Shown: one piece after another, positions 27,098 to 34,757 of the stretch
Position numbering within the stretch: position 1 is the stretch's first letter
Layout of the letters: the number at the start of each line of letters is the position of its first letter
Assembly (NCBI GenBank): GCA_020632715.1
Contig: JACKFA010000008.1
Location: 310,001 to 374,000 of the forward strand
DNA length: 64,000 bases
Direction: 5' to 3'
Source: Deltaproteobacteria bacterium
Lineage (GTDB): Bacteria; Myxococcota_A; UBA9042; PHBI01
The notes under the pieces: model-generated
Seen by the model: the letters and a program-made list of their open reading frames with translations, nothing else
Databases searched by the model: none
Told to the model about the DNA's origin: nothing
Translations under genes and position numbers: made by a program

Positions 27098-27595
27098 TCA
27101 GCCGAGCTCGAGCCGGCAGACCCCGGCCTGCCCCGGGCTCTCCTCGACCTCGATCTCGATCGCGGTGAGGCGCGCGTCGGGCAGGCGCCCGGGGAGCGCC
27201 GTGTACACCTCGCGGGCGATGAAGCGCGCGAGCATCTCGGTCGACGTGTTCGTGATGGGGAGGATGCGCACGTCCCGCCGCGGGAAGCAGAAGAAGCTCC
27301 CGTCGCGGTGGCGCGCCTCGACGCGGTCCTCGCGCTCGACGACCTCGAGGTGGGGGTTGTCGCGCGGGAGCAGCGTCCGGTGGTCGAGCGAGTCGCAGAT
27401 GCTCTTGATGAGCGGCTTCACCTGGATGAAGTCGAGCACGAGGTCGCCGGCGATGGTGTCGCCGAAGAGGTTGGCGCGCACCTTGTAATTGTGCCCATGG
27501 AGCTCTTCGCGGCTCCCGTCGCCGAAGATGAGGAAGTGGGCGGACCCGAAGTTGAAGTACTCCTTGTAGAGCCGCACCGAGAACAACTCGCGCAT
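27098..27595 (-). CDS. PTPS/QueD-fold protein lacking the catalytic cysteine
   Basis: The protein has 165 residues. The zinc-binding histidines are present: FGSAHF (His20) and LHGHNY (His33, His35). SLDHRTLL and TNTSTEMLARFI match the LDH and E-x-PT/STE regions of 6-pyruvoyl-tetrahydropterin synthase-like enzymes. The catalytic Cys four residues before HGH in QueD is Arg29 here (SREELHGH), so it is not an ordinary QueD and does not show the EXXXHGH pattern of PTPS-III. A GAGGTGA ribosome binding site precedes the ATG. It lies 5 bp downstream of queD. Confidence 0.8.
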   Translation of the reverse strand: MRELFSVRLYKEYFNFGSAHFLIFGDGSREELHGHNYKVRANLFGDTIAGDLVLDFIQVKPLIKSICDSLDHRTLLPRDNPHLEVVEREDRVEARHRDGSFFCFPRRDVRILPITNTSTEMLARFIAREVYTALPGRLPDARLTAIEIEVEESPGQAGVCRLELG

Positions 27596-27600
27596 CGTCG

Positions 27601-27975
27601 TCACCTCACCCCTCGTCCGTCGCCGCCGCGGTACGTCACCCGCGTGACCGGCGTCTCCATCACGCTCACGGCCGTGAGCCCCGGCAACGCTACGCACAGG
27701 CGCGCCCAGATCCACATCGCGAGGTGCTCGCTCGTCGGGTTGTCGAGCCCGTCGACCTCGTTCAGGAGGCTGTGATCGAGCACCGCCCCCACGGGGGCCC
27801 AGGCGCGCGCGACGTCGTCGAAGTCGACGAGCCAGCCGAGCGCCGGGTCGAGCTCGCCGCCCACCTCCACCTCGACCACGAAGCCGTGGCCGTGGAGGCG
27901 CGCGCACGGGTGCTCCGGCGGGAGGCGCGGGAGGCGGCGCGCGGCCTCGAAGCGGAAGGTGTGGGTCAGGGTCAT
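27601..27975 (-). CDS. queD: 6-carboxy-5,6,7,8-tetrahydropterin synthase homologue with altered zinc ligand
   Basis: The protein has 124 residues and is close to E. coli QueD throughout: FRFEAARRLPRLPPEHPCARLHGHGF, WLVDFDDV, LDHSLLNEV and NPTSEHLAMWIW. QueD makes the queuosine precursor from dihydroneopterin triphosphate. The catalytic Cys (PCARLHGH) and HGH are present, but the first zinc histidine of AAHRL is Arg13 (codon CGC; His needs CAC). An earlier ATG at 27996 would add seven residues; I chose the start matching E. coli length. Co-transcribed with the PTPS-like gene downstream. Confidence 0.82.
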   Translation of the reverse strand: MTLTHTFRFEAARRLPRLPPEHPCARLHGHGFVVEVEVGGELDPALGWLVDFDDVARAWAPVGAVLDHSLLNEVDGLDNPTSEHLAMWIWARLCVALPGLTAVSVMETPVTRVTYRGGDGRGVR

Positions 27976-28054
27976 CGGCACGGGAGCGCTCCTCATCGCG
28001 CGCCGGCCGGACCCGCCGCGCGGCCTGCCTGTTATCGCGCCCGCCGGAGCCGGG

Positions 28055-29101
28055 TCAACGCCCGAATCGCGGCCCGTTCACCGCCTTCAGGTAGGACTCG
28101 AAGGCGACGGCCGCGTGGGCGTCGGCCGGGGCGCGCAGCTCGAGCTCGATGACGGCGCCGCCGGCCCCGCCGCCCACCTGGCGGGTGACCCGGCCGCTCA
28201 TCGTGAAGCCGGCGAGATCCTTGCCCATCCCGAGCGGGGTCACGCCGATCTCGGCGCCGTCCGGCGGGGTCTCGCCGCCGACGCGCAGCGTGGCGCGTCG
28301 CCGCGAGAGGCTCTCGACGCTCGCCTGCGCGGCCTCCTCCCCCCAGCCGAGGAGCACCTGGGGGCGGTGCGCGTCGCGGAGCGCCGCGGGCGAACGCCCC
28401 GGGCCGTCGGGGTTCGGCGTCAAGGCGGCGTCGAACTCGTCGGCGTCGCGCCTCCGCCCGAAGAGGGCGGTGAAGATCCCGGTGACCGTGCGCCGGCGCG
28501 AGCGCGGGCGCTGGCCCCGGGGGGCGCGGGCGCCGGGGTCGTCGCTCTCGGCGTCGTCGGCGGGCGGCGGGACGGGCTCATCGTCGCCCGCGAGGCGCCG
28601 GAGCTCCCCCTCGAGGTCGACCGACACGAGCTCCTCGGGGCCGAGGTCGGGCTCGAGGGGGTCGCTCGCCCCGCCCGCGACGCGCTCGTCGCGGAAGCGG
28701 TGGACCGCGTAGACCCCGTCGGCGCGCTCCTCGAACTGGATCTCGGGCGCGCTCGGCATGTCCGGGTCGATGTAGAGGAGGAAGTCCTCGAGGGCCTGTG
28801 GATCCTCGCGGGTGAAGAACTCGACGAAGCGGATGCCGAAGCCGGTCTCCGGGTGGTCGAGGGTCGCGACGGGGCTGTCCCAGCGGACCTGCCCGCGGAT
28901 GAAGATGACGGGCGCGCCCGGGTTGTAGACCTCGCGGAACACGACCATCGCGCCGCGCTCGGGGACGTGCGCCGCTTTGATCTGCGCGCCCCCCGGGCTG
29001 ACGGTCGTCGTCACGCACCGGTGCTCCTCGCCGGCGAGCTCGAAGCGGAGCCGGATGCTGCGCGCGCGGCGGACATAGCGCCGCCTGTCGGTCTGCGTCA
29101 T
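28055..29101 (-). CDS. PilZ-domain protein
   Basis: The protein has 348 residues. The N-terminal ~110 residues are a PilZ domain: RRRYVRRARSIRLRF carries the RxxxR c-di-GMP motif, and TVSPGGAQIKA is the D/NxSxxG region with Thr-Val before Ser instead of Asp. A disordered acidic linker (ADDAESDDPGARAPRGQRPRSRRR) follows. The C-terminal ~100 residues form a second beta-rich unit (VTPLGMGKDLAGFTMSGRVTR...VIELELR) that may be a degenerate PilZ without the binding motif. PilZ proteins relay c-di-GMP signals. The start at 29101 places the PilZ motif normally. The 355-bp divergent region to 29456 contains the sigma-54 element on the other strand. Confidence 0.8.
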   Translation of the reverse strand: MTQTDRRRYVRRARSIRLRFELAGEEHRCVTTTVSPGGAQIKAAHVPERGAMVVFREVYNPGAPVIFIRGQVRWDSPVATLDHPETGFGIRFVEFFTREDPQALEDFLLYIDPDMPSAPEIQFEERADGVYAVHRFRDERVAGGASDPLEPDLGPEELVSVDLEGELRRLAGDDEPVPPPADDAESDDPGARAPRGQRPRSRRRTVTGIFTALFGRRRDADEFDAALTPNPDGPGRSPAALRDAHRPQVLLGWGEEAAQASVESLSRRRATLRVGGETPPDGAEIGVTPLGMGKDLAGFTMSGRVTRQVGGGAGGAVIELELRAPADAHAAVAFESYLKAVNGPRFGR

Positions 29102-29333
29102 GGGGGAGTCGTTCGTTCGGCAGGGCCGTCGTCGCGGGTCGCGCCATCGCCGAGAGAGGGGCTCGTCTCGGGCTCGATCGGAGCGAGCGTACACCAGGCG
29201 GCGACGTTCGACGAGGTGCCCTTCATCCGATCAGGCGAAACCGGTGAGCTGGTGAGCAGGGTGGGGAATAAGTTCACACGCCCCCGAAGCGCCAGCCGAG
29301 CGAGCGTTCGCCGGAGCCGCCTGCGGGGCGGAT

Positions 29334-29349
29334 CCCACACCGGTGTGGG
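29334..29349. promoter_or_regulatory. 16-bp perfect palindrome upstream of the sigma-54 promoter
   Basis: CCCACACCGGTGTGGG is a perfect dyad ending 13 bp before the -24 element. It may bind the activator or a repressor of the downstream gene. The rest of the 29102-29333 intergenic stretch shows only a short AT-richer patch (29265-29277) and no ORF. Confidence 0.5.
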
Positions 29350-29362
29350 GCAAATCACCCGC

Positions 29363-29378
29363 TGGCACGCGCGTTGCT
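29363..29378 (+). promoter_or_regulatory. Sigma-54 (RpoN) promoter
   Basis: TGGCACG-CGCG-TTGCT contains both halves of the -24/-12 consensus TGGCACG-N4-TTGCW with correct spacing. The expected start is near 29389, about 68 nt before the ATG at 29457. Transcription would need an enhancer-binding protein, a large family in Myxococcota. Confidence 0.75.
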
Positions 29379-29456
29379 CATGGACCTCGATACCGGCGAT
29401 CCATTGACTCGATTCTCAGCCGACAGCTACCTTGGCTACACACCGGAGGAGGCCCC

Positions 29457-31613
29457 ATGATACGCGCACGCTTCGCTCGCGTCGTCATCCCGTTCGCAGC
29501 CCTGTCGCTCGCAGCGACGGCTGGGTGTGGGAAAGACCCCAATCTTCACCCGAAGAAGCTCGTGGATTTCCAGAGCTCGAAGCCGGAGCGCCCCGTGGCG
29601 CTATCGGCGGCGCTGACCGCGCCCGCCTGGACGAGCGGCCACGGGCTCGCGGCGACCGACGCGGCGCTCTTCGTGGTGGACCGCGACAACGGCGCGCTCG
29701 TGCGCATGGAGCGGAAGAGCCTCGCGGTGAAGGCGACCGTCGCGGTCGGTGAGCGCCCGGAGCAGGTGGTCGTCGGCCCCGACGACGCCGCGTTCGTCAC
29801 AGTGCGAGCCGACGGTGACGTCGTCCGCGTCGGCGCGGACTTCAGCGTCGAGCGCCGCGCCCACCTCGGCACCGAGACCTACGGCCTCGCGCTCTCGGCC
29901 GACGGCCGCACCCTCTACGTCACGCTCCCGCACGACGGGCAGCTCGTGACGCTCGACGCGGCGACGCTCGAGGAGCTCGACCGCATGGACACGCTGGCGC
30001 TGCCGCGCGCGGTGGCGGTGAGCCCGCTCAACTACCTGTTCGTCACCCACGAGACGGACGCCGGGCTCCGCGTGGGCCTCGACATGGACGGCCTCCCGAA
30101 CACGGACGACGCCCTGCCGATCGGGCTCCGCCAGGGGAACCCGGCGGACTTCCTGATGGGTCGCACGGCCACGCTCCACCAGCGCCGGGCGCTCGCGGCG
30201 ACGATCGACCAGGCGACGGGCGGCGTCTTCATCGCGCACGTCCAGGCCTCCCCGGGTGACTCGAACGACTTCATCGCGAGCGCGACGGGCACGTCGGTGA
30301 ACGGCGTCCCGGTCGACCAGCCGACCGACGGCGGCGGCTACGGCACGACGGCGCAGGCCGGCGCGACGTTCGACATCCCGACGCGCCCGGTCGAGGTCTC
30401 GGTGACCTCGGCCGACCCGACCGGCACGGTCGCGCCGGCGCAGATCCAGAACCCGGTGGCCGACCCGCTCACGGGCGAGCCGATGACCGCGCTCGTGGAC
30501 CAGCCCTCGGACATCGCGTCGAGCCCGACGTGGTCGCTCGCCATCGTGACCGGCTACGGCACGGACAACGCCATCGTCCTGAACACGGCGAGCCAGGACC
30601 CGATGCGCTCGCCGCTCGCGATCATCGACGCCGGGCGGGCGCCGCGCGCGGTGGCCTTCGCGCCGGACGGCAAGATGGCCTACATCCTGAACGACCAGGA
30701 GCTCACGGTGAGCTCGGTCGACCTCACGCCGCTCTTCTCGCTGCCGGCAGCTGAGATGGACGACTTCGGCACGAGCTTCGCCACGTCGGACGCGTTCGCC
30801 GAGGCGCCGTCGGCGATGCCGATGCAGATGGAGGGGGACCTCGTCGAGCCGACGCGGCTCAACGCGGCGAAGACGGTCGCGTTCGGGAAGGACCCGGTCC
30901 CGGCGCAGATCCGCCGCGGTCAGCGCGTGTTCACCTACGCCCGCAACGAGCGCCTGAGCCACGCGGGTGAGTTCGCCTGCGCGACCTGCCACTTCGAGGG
31001 CACCGAGGACAAGCTCGTGTGGTTCATCACGGACGGCCCGCGCCAGACGCCGTCGCTCGCCGGGCGCCTCCTCGGCACGGCGCCGTTCAACTGGAACGGC
31101 TCGAAGGACGAGCTCAAGAGCAACATGGAGCAGACGGTCGCGCGCATGGGCGGGGCGGGGCTCTCGAAGAGCGAGCTCACGGACCTCGAGCAGTTCCTGC
31201 TCTACGGGCTCCAGGCCCCGAAGAACCCGAACCTCGCGGCGGACGGCCAGCTCACGGCGGAGCAGCAGCTCGGGAAGACCATCTTCGAGAGCTCGGAGGC
31301 GAAGTGCACGAGCTGCCACCGGGTGGAGCAGGACTTCACGGACGGCTTCTCGCACAACGTCGGCACGGCGAGCGCGGTGGAGCGGACGATCTGGGAGCTC
31401 AAGGTCGCGCAGGGTCAGGACCCGGGGCGTGAGCCGGGCCTCCTCAACACGCCGACGCTGAAGGGCCTCTTCTACACGGCGCCGTACCTGCACGACGGCA
31501 GCGCCAAGACCCTCGAGGAGGCGCTCGACCGCACGGCGGACACGATGGGCAAGACGTCGCACCTCTCGAAGGAAGAGAAGAGCGCGCTCATCGCGTACCT
31601 GAAGACGCTCTAG
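29457..31613 (+). CDS. Beta-propeller di-haem cytochrome c lipoprotein
   Basis: The protein has 718 residues. A signal peptide with lipobox AATAGC predicts a lipoprotein with its mature N-terminus at Cys22. Residues ~50-460 carry YVTN/NHL-type propeller repeats (GLAATDAALFVVDRDNG, YGLALSADGRTLYVTLP, APRAVAFAPDGKMAYILND). Two CXXCH sites follow: CATCH (508-512) and CTSCH (617-621), with the region FYTAPYLHDGSAKTLEEAL typical of MauG/CCP-like di-haem proteins. It probably acts as a periplasmic or surface redox protein; the substrate is unknown. The ATG has GGAGGAGG 5 bp upstream and is driven by the sigma-54 promoter. Confidence 0.85.
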   Translation: MIRARFARVVIPFAALSLAATAGCGKDPNLHPKKLVDFQSSKPERPVALSAALTAPAWTSGHGLAATDAALFVVDRDNGALVRMERKSLAVKATVAVGERPEQVVVGPDDAAFVTVRADGDVVRVGADFSVERRAHLGTETYGLALSADGRTLYVTLPHDGQLVTLDAATLEELDRMDTLALPRAVAVSPLNYLFVTHETDAGLRVGLDMDGLPNTDDALPIGLRQGNPADFLMGRTATLHQRRALAATIDQATGGVFIAHVQASPGDSNDFIASATGTSVNGVPVDQPTDGGGYGTTAQAGATFDIPTRPVEVSVTSADPTGTVAPAQIQNPVADPLTGEPMTALVDQPSDIASSPTWSLAIVTGYGTDNAIVLNTASQDPMRSPLAIIDAGRAPRAVAFAPDGKMAYILNDQELTVSSVDLTPLFSLPAAEMDDFGTSFATSDAFAEAPSAMPMQMEGDLVEPTRLNAAKTVAFGKDPVPAQIRRGQRVFTYARNERLSHAGEFACATCHFEGTEDKLVWFITDGPRQTPSLAGRLLGTAPFNWNGSKDELKSNMEQTVARMGGAGLSKSELTDLEQFLLYGLQAPKNPNLAADGQLTAEQQLGKTIFESSEAKCTSCHRVEQDFTDGFSHNVGTASAVERTIWELKVAQGQDPGREPGLLNTPTLKGLFYTAPYLHDGSAKTLEEALDRTADTMGKTSHLSKEEKSALIAYLKTL

Positions 31614-31641
31614 CTCCAGCAGACGCGCTGGCGACTGGCTG

Positions 31642-31824
31642 GAACGAGACCACGGAGACACGGAGACACGGAGGAGCACGGAGGGCGCGGGTCAGCTTCG
31701 GTTGATCGCGGCGCTCGCCGGGTCCTCCGTCTCTCCGTGTTCTCGTTCTGGCTCCACGCCCTCGGGCGGCCGGGCGCTCCTCCCTGCCCTCCCTCCGTGT
31801 CTCCGTGTCTCCGTGGTCACGTTC
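31642..31824. repeat. Long inverted repeat built on ACACGGAG units
   Basis: The 33-bp arm at 31642-31674 (starting GAACGAGACCACGGAGACAC) is repeated in inverted form at 31792-31824 with one mismatch. A shorter, imperfect inverted copy lies at about 31724-31750. The unit itself is repetitive (ACACGGAG twice in tandem). The structure follows the stop of the di-haem lipoprotein and faces the convergent phosphatase gene, so it may end both transcripts. Confidence 0.75.
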
Positions 31825-31930
31825 GCCGGCGGCCGAAAGCCGGCGTGGTCACGTTCGCCGGGCGCCGCGAGCCGGCGCGGTCACGTTCGCCGGGGGCCCA
31901 AAGCCGGCGTGGTCACGTTCTCCGTGGCCG
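31812..31930. repeat. 32-bp tandem repeat, three units plus a partial
   Basis: Units start at 31812, 31844, 31876 and 31908, an exact 32-bp period. Each opens C-G-(T/C)-GGTCACGTTC, continues GCCGG and ends AAGCCGG or GAGCCGG. The partial fourth unit overlaps the stop codon of the phosphatase-superfamily gene. There are no spacers, so it is not a CRISPR array. Confidence 0.75.
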
Positions 31931-33442
31931 CCCTCCGGGCACCAAGCTCTCGGCGACGCCCCGCGCCCGCCGGATCGCCTCGAACGCGACGAGCAGGACC
32001 GCCGAGAGCGCGCCACCCAGGACGCAGAAGTCTCCGAGCAGGAGCCCGAACGCCGCGTGGGGCTCACCGAGCTCGGGCCCGCCCGAGAAGCTCCCGTGCG
32101 CGCCTGCAGCCACCGCGAACGGCAGCGCCGCGAACAGCAGGACCCACTGCGCCGCGCGCGCCGGGCGCTGCCGGAGCGAGGCGTTCAGCACCCAGGTGAG
32201 CGCCCACGCGAGGATGGCCGCCGCGAGCGTCAGCGCCGCCATGTGCATGATCCACGGCCCGCGGAGCCAGACCGCGCTCAACGAGACCGTCGGCTCGCTC
32301 CCGAGCACGATCCCGGCGAACGCCACGACGTAGGCCGCCCCGCGGACGACGAAGTGCCAGAGCGGCGGCTCGCCCCGACCTCGGCGCCGCGCCGCGCGGA
32401 CGAGCAGGCCGGCCGCCGCGAGCCAGAGCGCGAGGGCCACCGCGAGCGGGAGCGCGCTCACCCCGCGGAGGTCCGGCACCTCGGACGGCGGCGACGCCGG
32501 CGCGACCGCGGCCTCGGTGAGCTCCGGCGCCAGCACGGCGGCGATCGGGCTCCCGACGCTCGCGGCCGGCGGCCGGATCCCGAGCGCCGCCGCGACCGTC
32601 GGCGCGAGGTCGAGGCTCGAGCGGTGGCATCCGCGCTCGCCTGGCGCGCCGCGCGCGCCTGCGCCGAGCACGAGGAGCGGCGTCCGGACGACCTCGAGCT
32701 CCGGGCCGCCGTGCCCACCCCGGTCGATGTGCCCGTGGTCGGAGGTGACGAAGAGCGTGTCGCGGCCTCGATCGAGGCGCCCCCAGAGCCCACGCAGCAC
32801 GGCGCCCGCGCGCTTCGCGGCCTCACCGTACGCCGCGGCGACGCCGTGGTCGTGCCCCTGATCGTCGACGTCCACGATGTGGACGAGCGTGAGCGACCCG
32901 GGCGCCGGCGCATACGTCGCCATGAGCGACGCGAACGCGGGCTTGTCGAGGAAGCGCGCCTCCCGCCACGCCGACGGGAAGAGCGCGCCCCACCAGTCGG
33001 TGCCGTCGGTCACGACCTCGGTGCGGTAGCCGGCGGCCCGTGCGACGTCGAACACCGACTCGATCTGCGCCGGTCCCTCGTGATCGTTCGTCCGGACGCC
33101 GCTCAGCGATGGCGGGACGCCCGTCGCGAGCGCGACGTAGTTCGGCCGCGAGAACGTGGGGAGCTGCGCGTCGAGGACGCAGCGCGCGCCGTCGTCCGCG
33201 GCGAAGCCGAGGGCGTCGACCCAGTCCTCGCGGAGCCCGTCCACCACCGCGAGCACGACGCGCCGCGGCGACGGCGCGGCCGTGGGCAGCTCGGCGCTCC
33301 GCCCCTCCCAGCGCACGCTCGCGGCCGGCGGCCCGTTGAAGGTGTCCATGAAGCCGAGGGCGTGCCACGCGGCGACCCCGCCGAGCACGACGGCGACCGC
33401 GAGCGTCGCGCCGAGCGCGCGCCGGCCGGGCTCAGTAGGCAT
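31913..33442 (-). CDS. Membrane-bound alkaline-phosphatase-superfamily (phosphodiesterase/PEtN-transferase-like) protein
   Basis: The protein has 509 residues. After an N-terminal anchor (TLAVAVVLGGVAAWHAL) comes a sulfatase/nucleotide-pyrophosphatase-type domain: VLAVVDGLREDW (metal Asp), PTFSRPNYVALATG (nucleophile Thr or Ser in the P-T-x-S region), VDDQGHDHG and SDHGHIDRGGHGG (metal ligands). From about residue 330 there are six transmembrane segments. This arrangement recalls GPI-ethanolamine-phosphate transferase-like proteins. The substrate is probably a lipid or glycan headgroup in the periplasm (inference). The start overlaps the FadL-type gene by 11 bp; last of a four-gene leftward chain. 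Confidence 0.82.
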   Translation of the reverse strand: MPTEPGRRALGATLAVAVVLGGVAAWHALGFMDTFNGPPAASVRWEGRSAELPTAAPSPRRVVLAVVDGLREDWVDALGFAADDGARCVLDAQLPTFSRPNYVALATGVPPSLSGVRTNDHEGPAQIESVFDVARAAGYRTEVVTDGTDWWGALFPSAWREARFLDKPAFASLMATYAPAPGSLTLVHIVDVDDQGHDHGVAAAYGEAAKRAGAVLRGLWGRLDRGRDTLFVTSDHGHIDRGGHGGPELEVVRTPLLVLGAGARGAPGERGCHRSSLDLAPTVAAALGIRPPAASVGSPIAAVLAPELTEAAVAPASPPSEVPDLRGVSALPLAVALALWLAAAGLLVRAARRRGRGEPPLWHFVVRGAAYVVAFAGIVLGSEPTVSLSAVWLRGPWIMHMAALTLAAAILAWALTWVLNASLRQRPARAAQWVLLFAALPFAVAAGAHGSFSGGPELGEPHAAFGLLLGDFCVLGGALSAVLLVAFEAIRRARGVAESLVPGGRPRRT

Positions 33443-34757
33443 GGGAGAGCGACATGACGAAGGTCCAGAGGTGCCCGCCGTGGGACAGGTCCCCGACGGG
33501 GTCCTTCGCGTCGGCGCGCAAGGCGGTGCGGCGCGGGAGGAGCGTGAGCTGCGCTGCGAGATCGAGGCGCACGGCCGTCGGCGCCTCCTTCAGCGGCGAC
33601 AGGAAGTCGAACCCCGCCCCGAGCGAGAGCACGTGGGCGTCGTTGTCGAGGTAGGCGGTGACGCCCGTCTGCCGCGGCGCCGGGGTCGGCCGGTAGAAGT
33701 AGCCGCCGCGGAGCGTGAGCCACGGCGTCGCCTGCCACTCGGCGCCGACGCGCGCCGTGACCGTGTCGGTGAAGCCGACCGCGATCGGCGCCGTGTGGGT
33801 CGACAGGTCGAGCGCGCCGGCGAGCCCGAACGCCTCGAGCAAGTAGCCCTCGACGTCGACCGAGAGCCGCGGCGACGGGTCGGGCGCGCCGCTCCAGAAG
33901 GCGAGCGTCGCGTCGAGCGCGAGGGTCAGCGCCGGGTCGGTGAGCGTCCACGACGCGCCGAGCGAGAGCTGGTGCGGCGTCCAGAGGACGGTCTGCTCGA
34001 CGTCGACCGCGAGCGAGAGCGCCTCGCCGTCGGAGACGCGGATGGGCAGGTGGAACGAGAGCGCGCTCTCGCCGCGGTAGCTGAGCCCGATGGCGACGCC
34101 CTCTGCCGGGCGGATGTGGATCCCCGCGATGGGGGCCGCGGTCGGGTCGAGCGTCACCGACAGGTTCCGCTGCTCGAACTCGCCGGAGAGGATGTTCATG
34201 TCGAGCGCGACGCTCCCGCCGAGGTCCGCGAGGATCTCGACCCCCGCGCCGATCGACAGCCACTCCGTGACCTCGACGGCCGCCGCCGCGTGGATGAGCA
34301 GCTTGTCCTGCAGGTTCTGGTACAGATAGAACTGCGGCCGCTGCGGATCGACGCCCTGGACGCGCACGAGGCGGTCACCCGGCAGGTAGAGCCCGACGCC
34401 GAGCGCGAGCTTCCCGGCGAACACCCCTGGCACGGGCTTCATCCAGCCGAGCGCGAGCCCGAAGTGGCTCGGCGGGAGCACCGTCGGGCGGTCGCTGTCG
34501 GCGCTCCCGCGGTCGACGTAGACCTCCGGCAGCGTGAGCGTGAGGCCGAGGCCGATCTGCTGCTGCGACGTCGCCGTGAGCGCCGCCGGGTTGTAGTAGA
34601 CCGCGGCGTAGCCGGTCGCGGCGGCCGTCATGGCGTTGCCCATCGCGACGTCGCGCGCGGAGAGGCCGAAGATGTCGTAGGTGCTCGCGCGCGCCGGCGT
34701 GGGCGCGACCGCGACCACCAGGAGCGCTGCGAGCGCGGCCCGCCCGAGGCGCCTCAC
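33432..34757 (-). CDS. FadL/OMPP1/TodX-type outer-membrane transport protein
   Basis: The protein has 441 residues. The GTG start overlaps the upstream stop (GTGA). A signal peptide ends PTPARA|STYDIFGLSARDVAMGNAMTAAATG; this G-x-S-A-R-x-x-A-M-G-N opening is typical of FadL-family proteins, as is YYNPAALT. The rest alternates short amphipathic beta strands with an aromatic C-terminal strand (HLWTFVMSLSHAY), as expected for a 14-stranded barrel. Known role: passive uptake of hydrophobic compounds such as fatty acids. Translationally coupled to the lipoprotein upstream and the phosphatase-superfamily gene downstream. Confidence 0.85.
   Translation of the reverse strand: MRRLGRAALAALLVVAVAPTPARASTYDIFGLSARDVAMGNAMTAAATGYAAVYYNPAALTATSQQQIGLGLTLTLPEVYVDRGSADSDRPTVLPPSHFGLALGWMKPVPGVFAGKLALGVGLYLPGDRLVRVQGVDPQRPQFYLYQNLQDKLLIHAAAAVEVTEWLSIGAGVEILADLGGSVALDMNILSGEFEQRNLSVTLDPTAAPIAGIHIRPAEGVAIGLSYRGESALSFHLPIRVSDGEALSLAVDVEQTVLWTPHQLSLGASWTLTDPALTLALDATLAFWSGAPDPSPRLSVDVEGYLLEAFGLAGALDLSTHTAPIAVGFTDTVTARVGAEWQATPWLTLRGGYFYRPTPAPRQTGVTAYLDNDAHVLSLGAGFDFLSPLKEAPTAVRLDLAAQLTLLPRRTALRADAKDPVGDLSHGGHLWTFVMSLSHAY

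Noticed and set aside
31812..31930. CRISPR array
   Set aside because: The 32-bp units are contiguous with no unique spacers and no cas genes are nearby.
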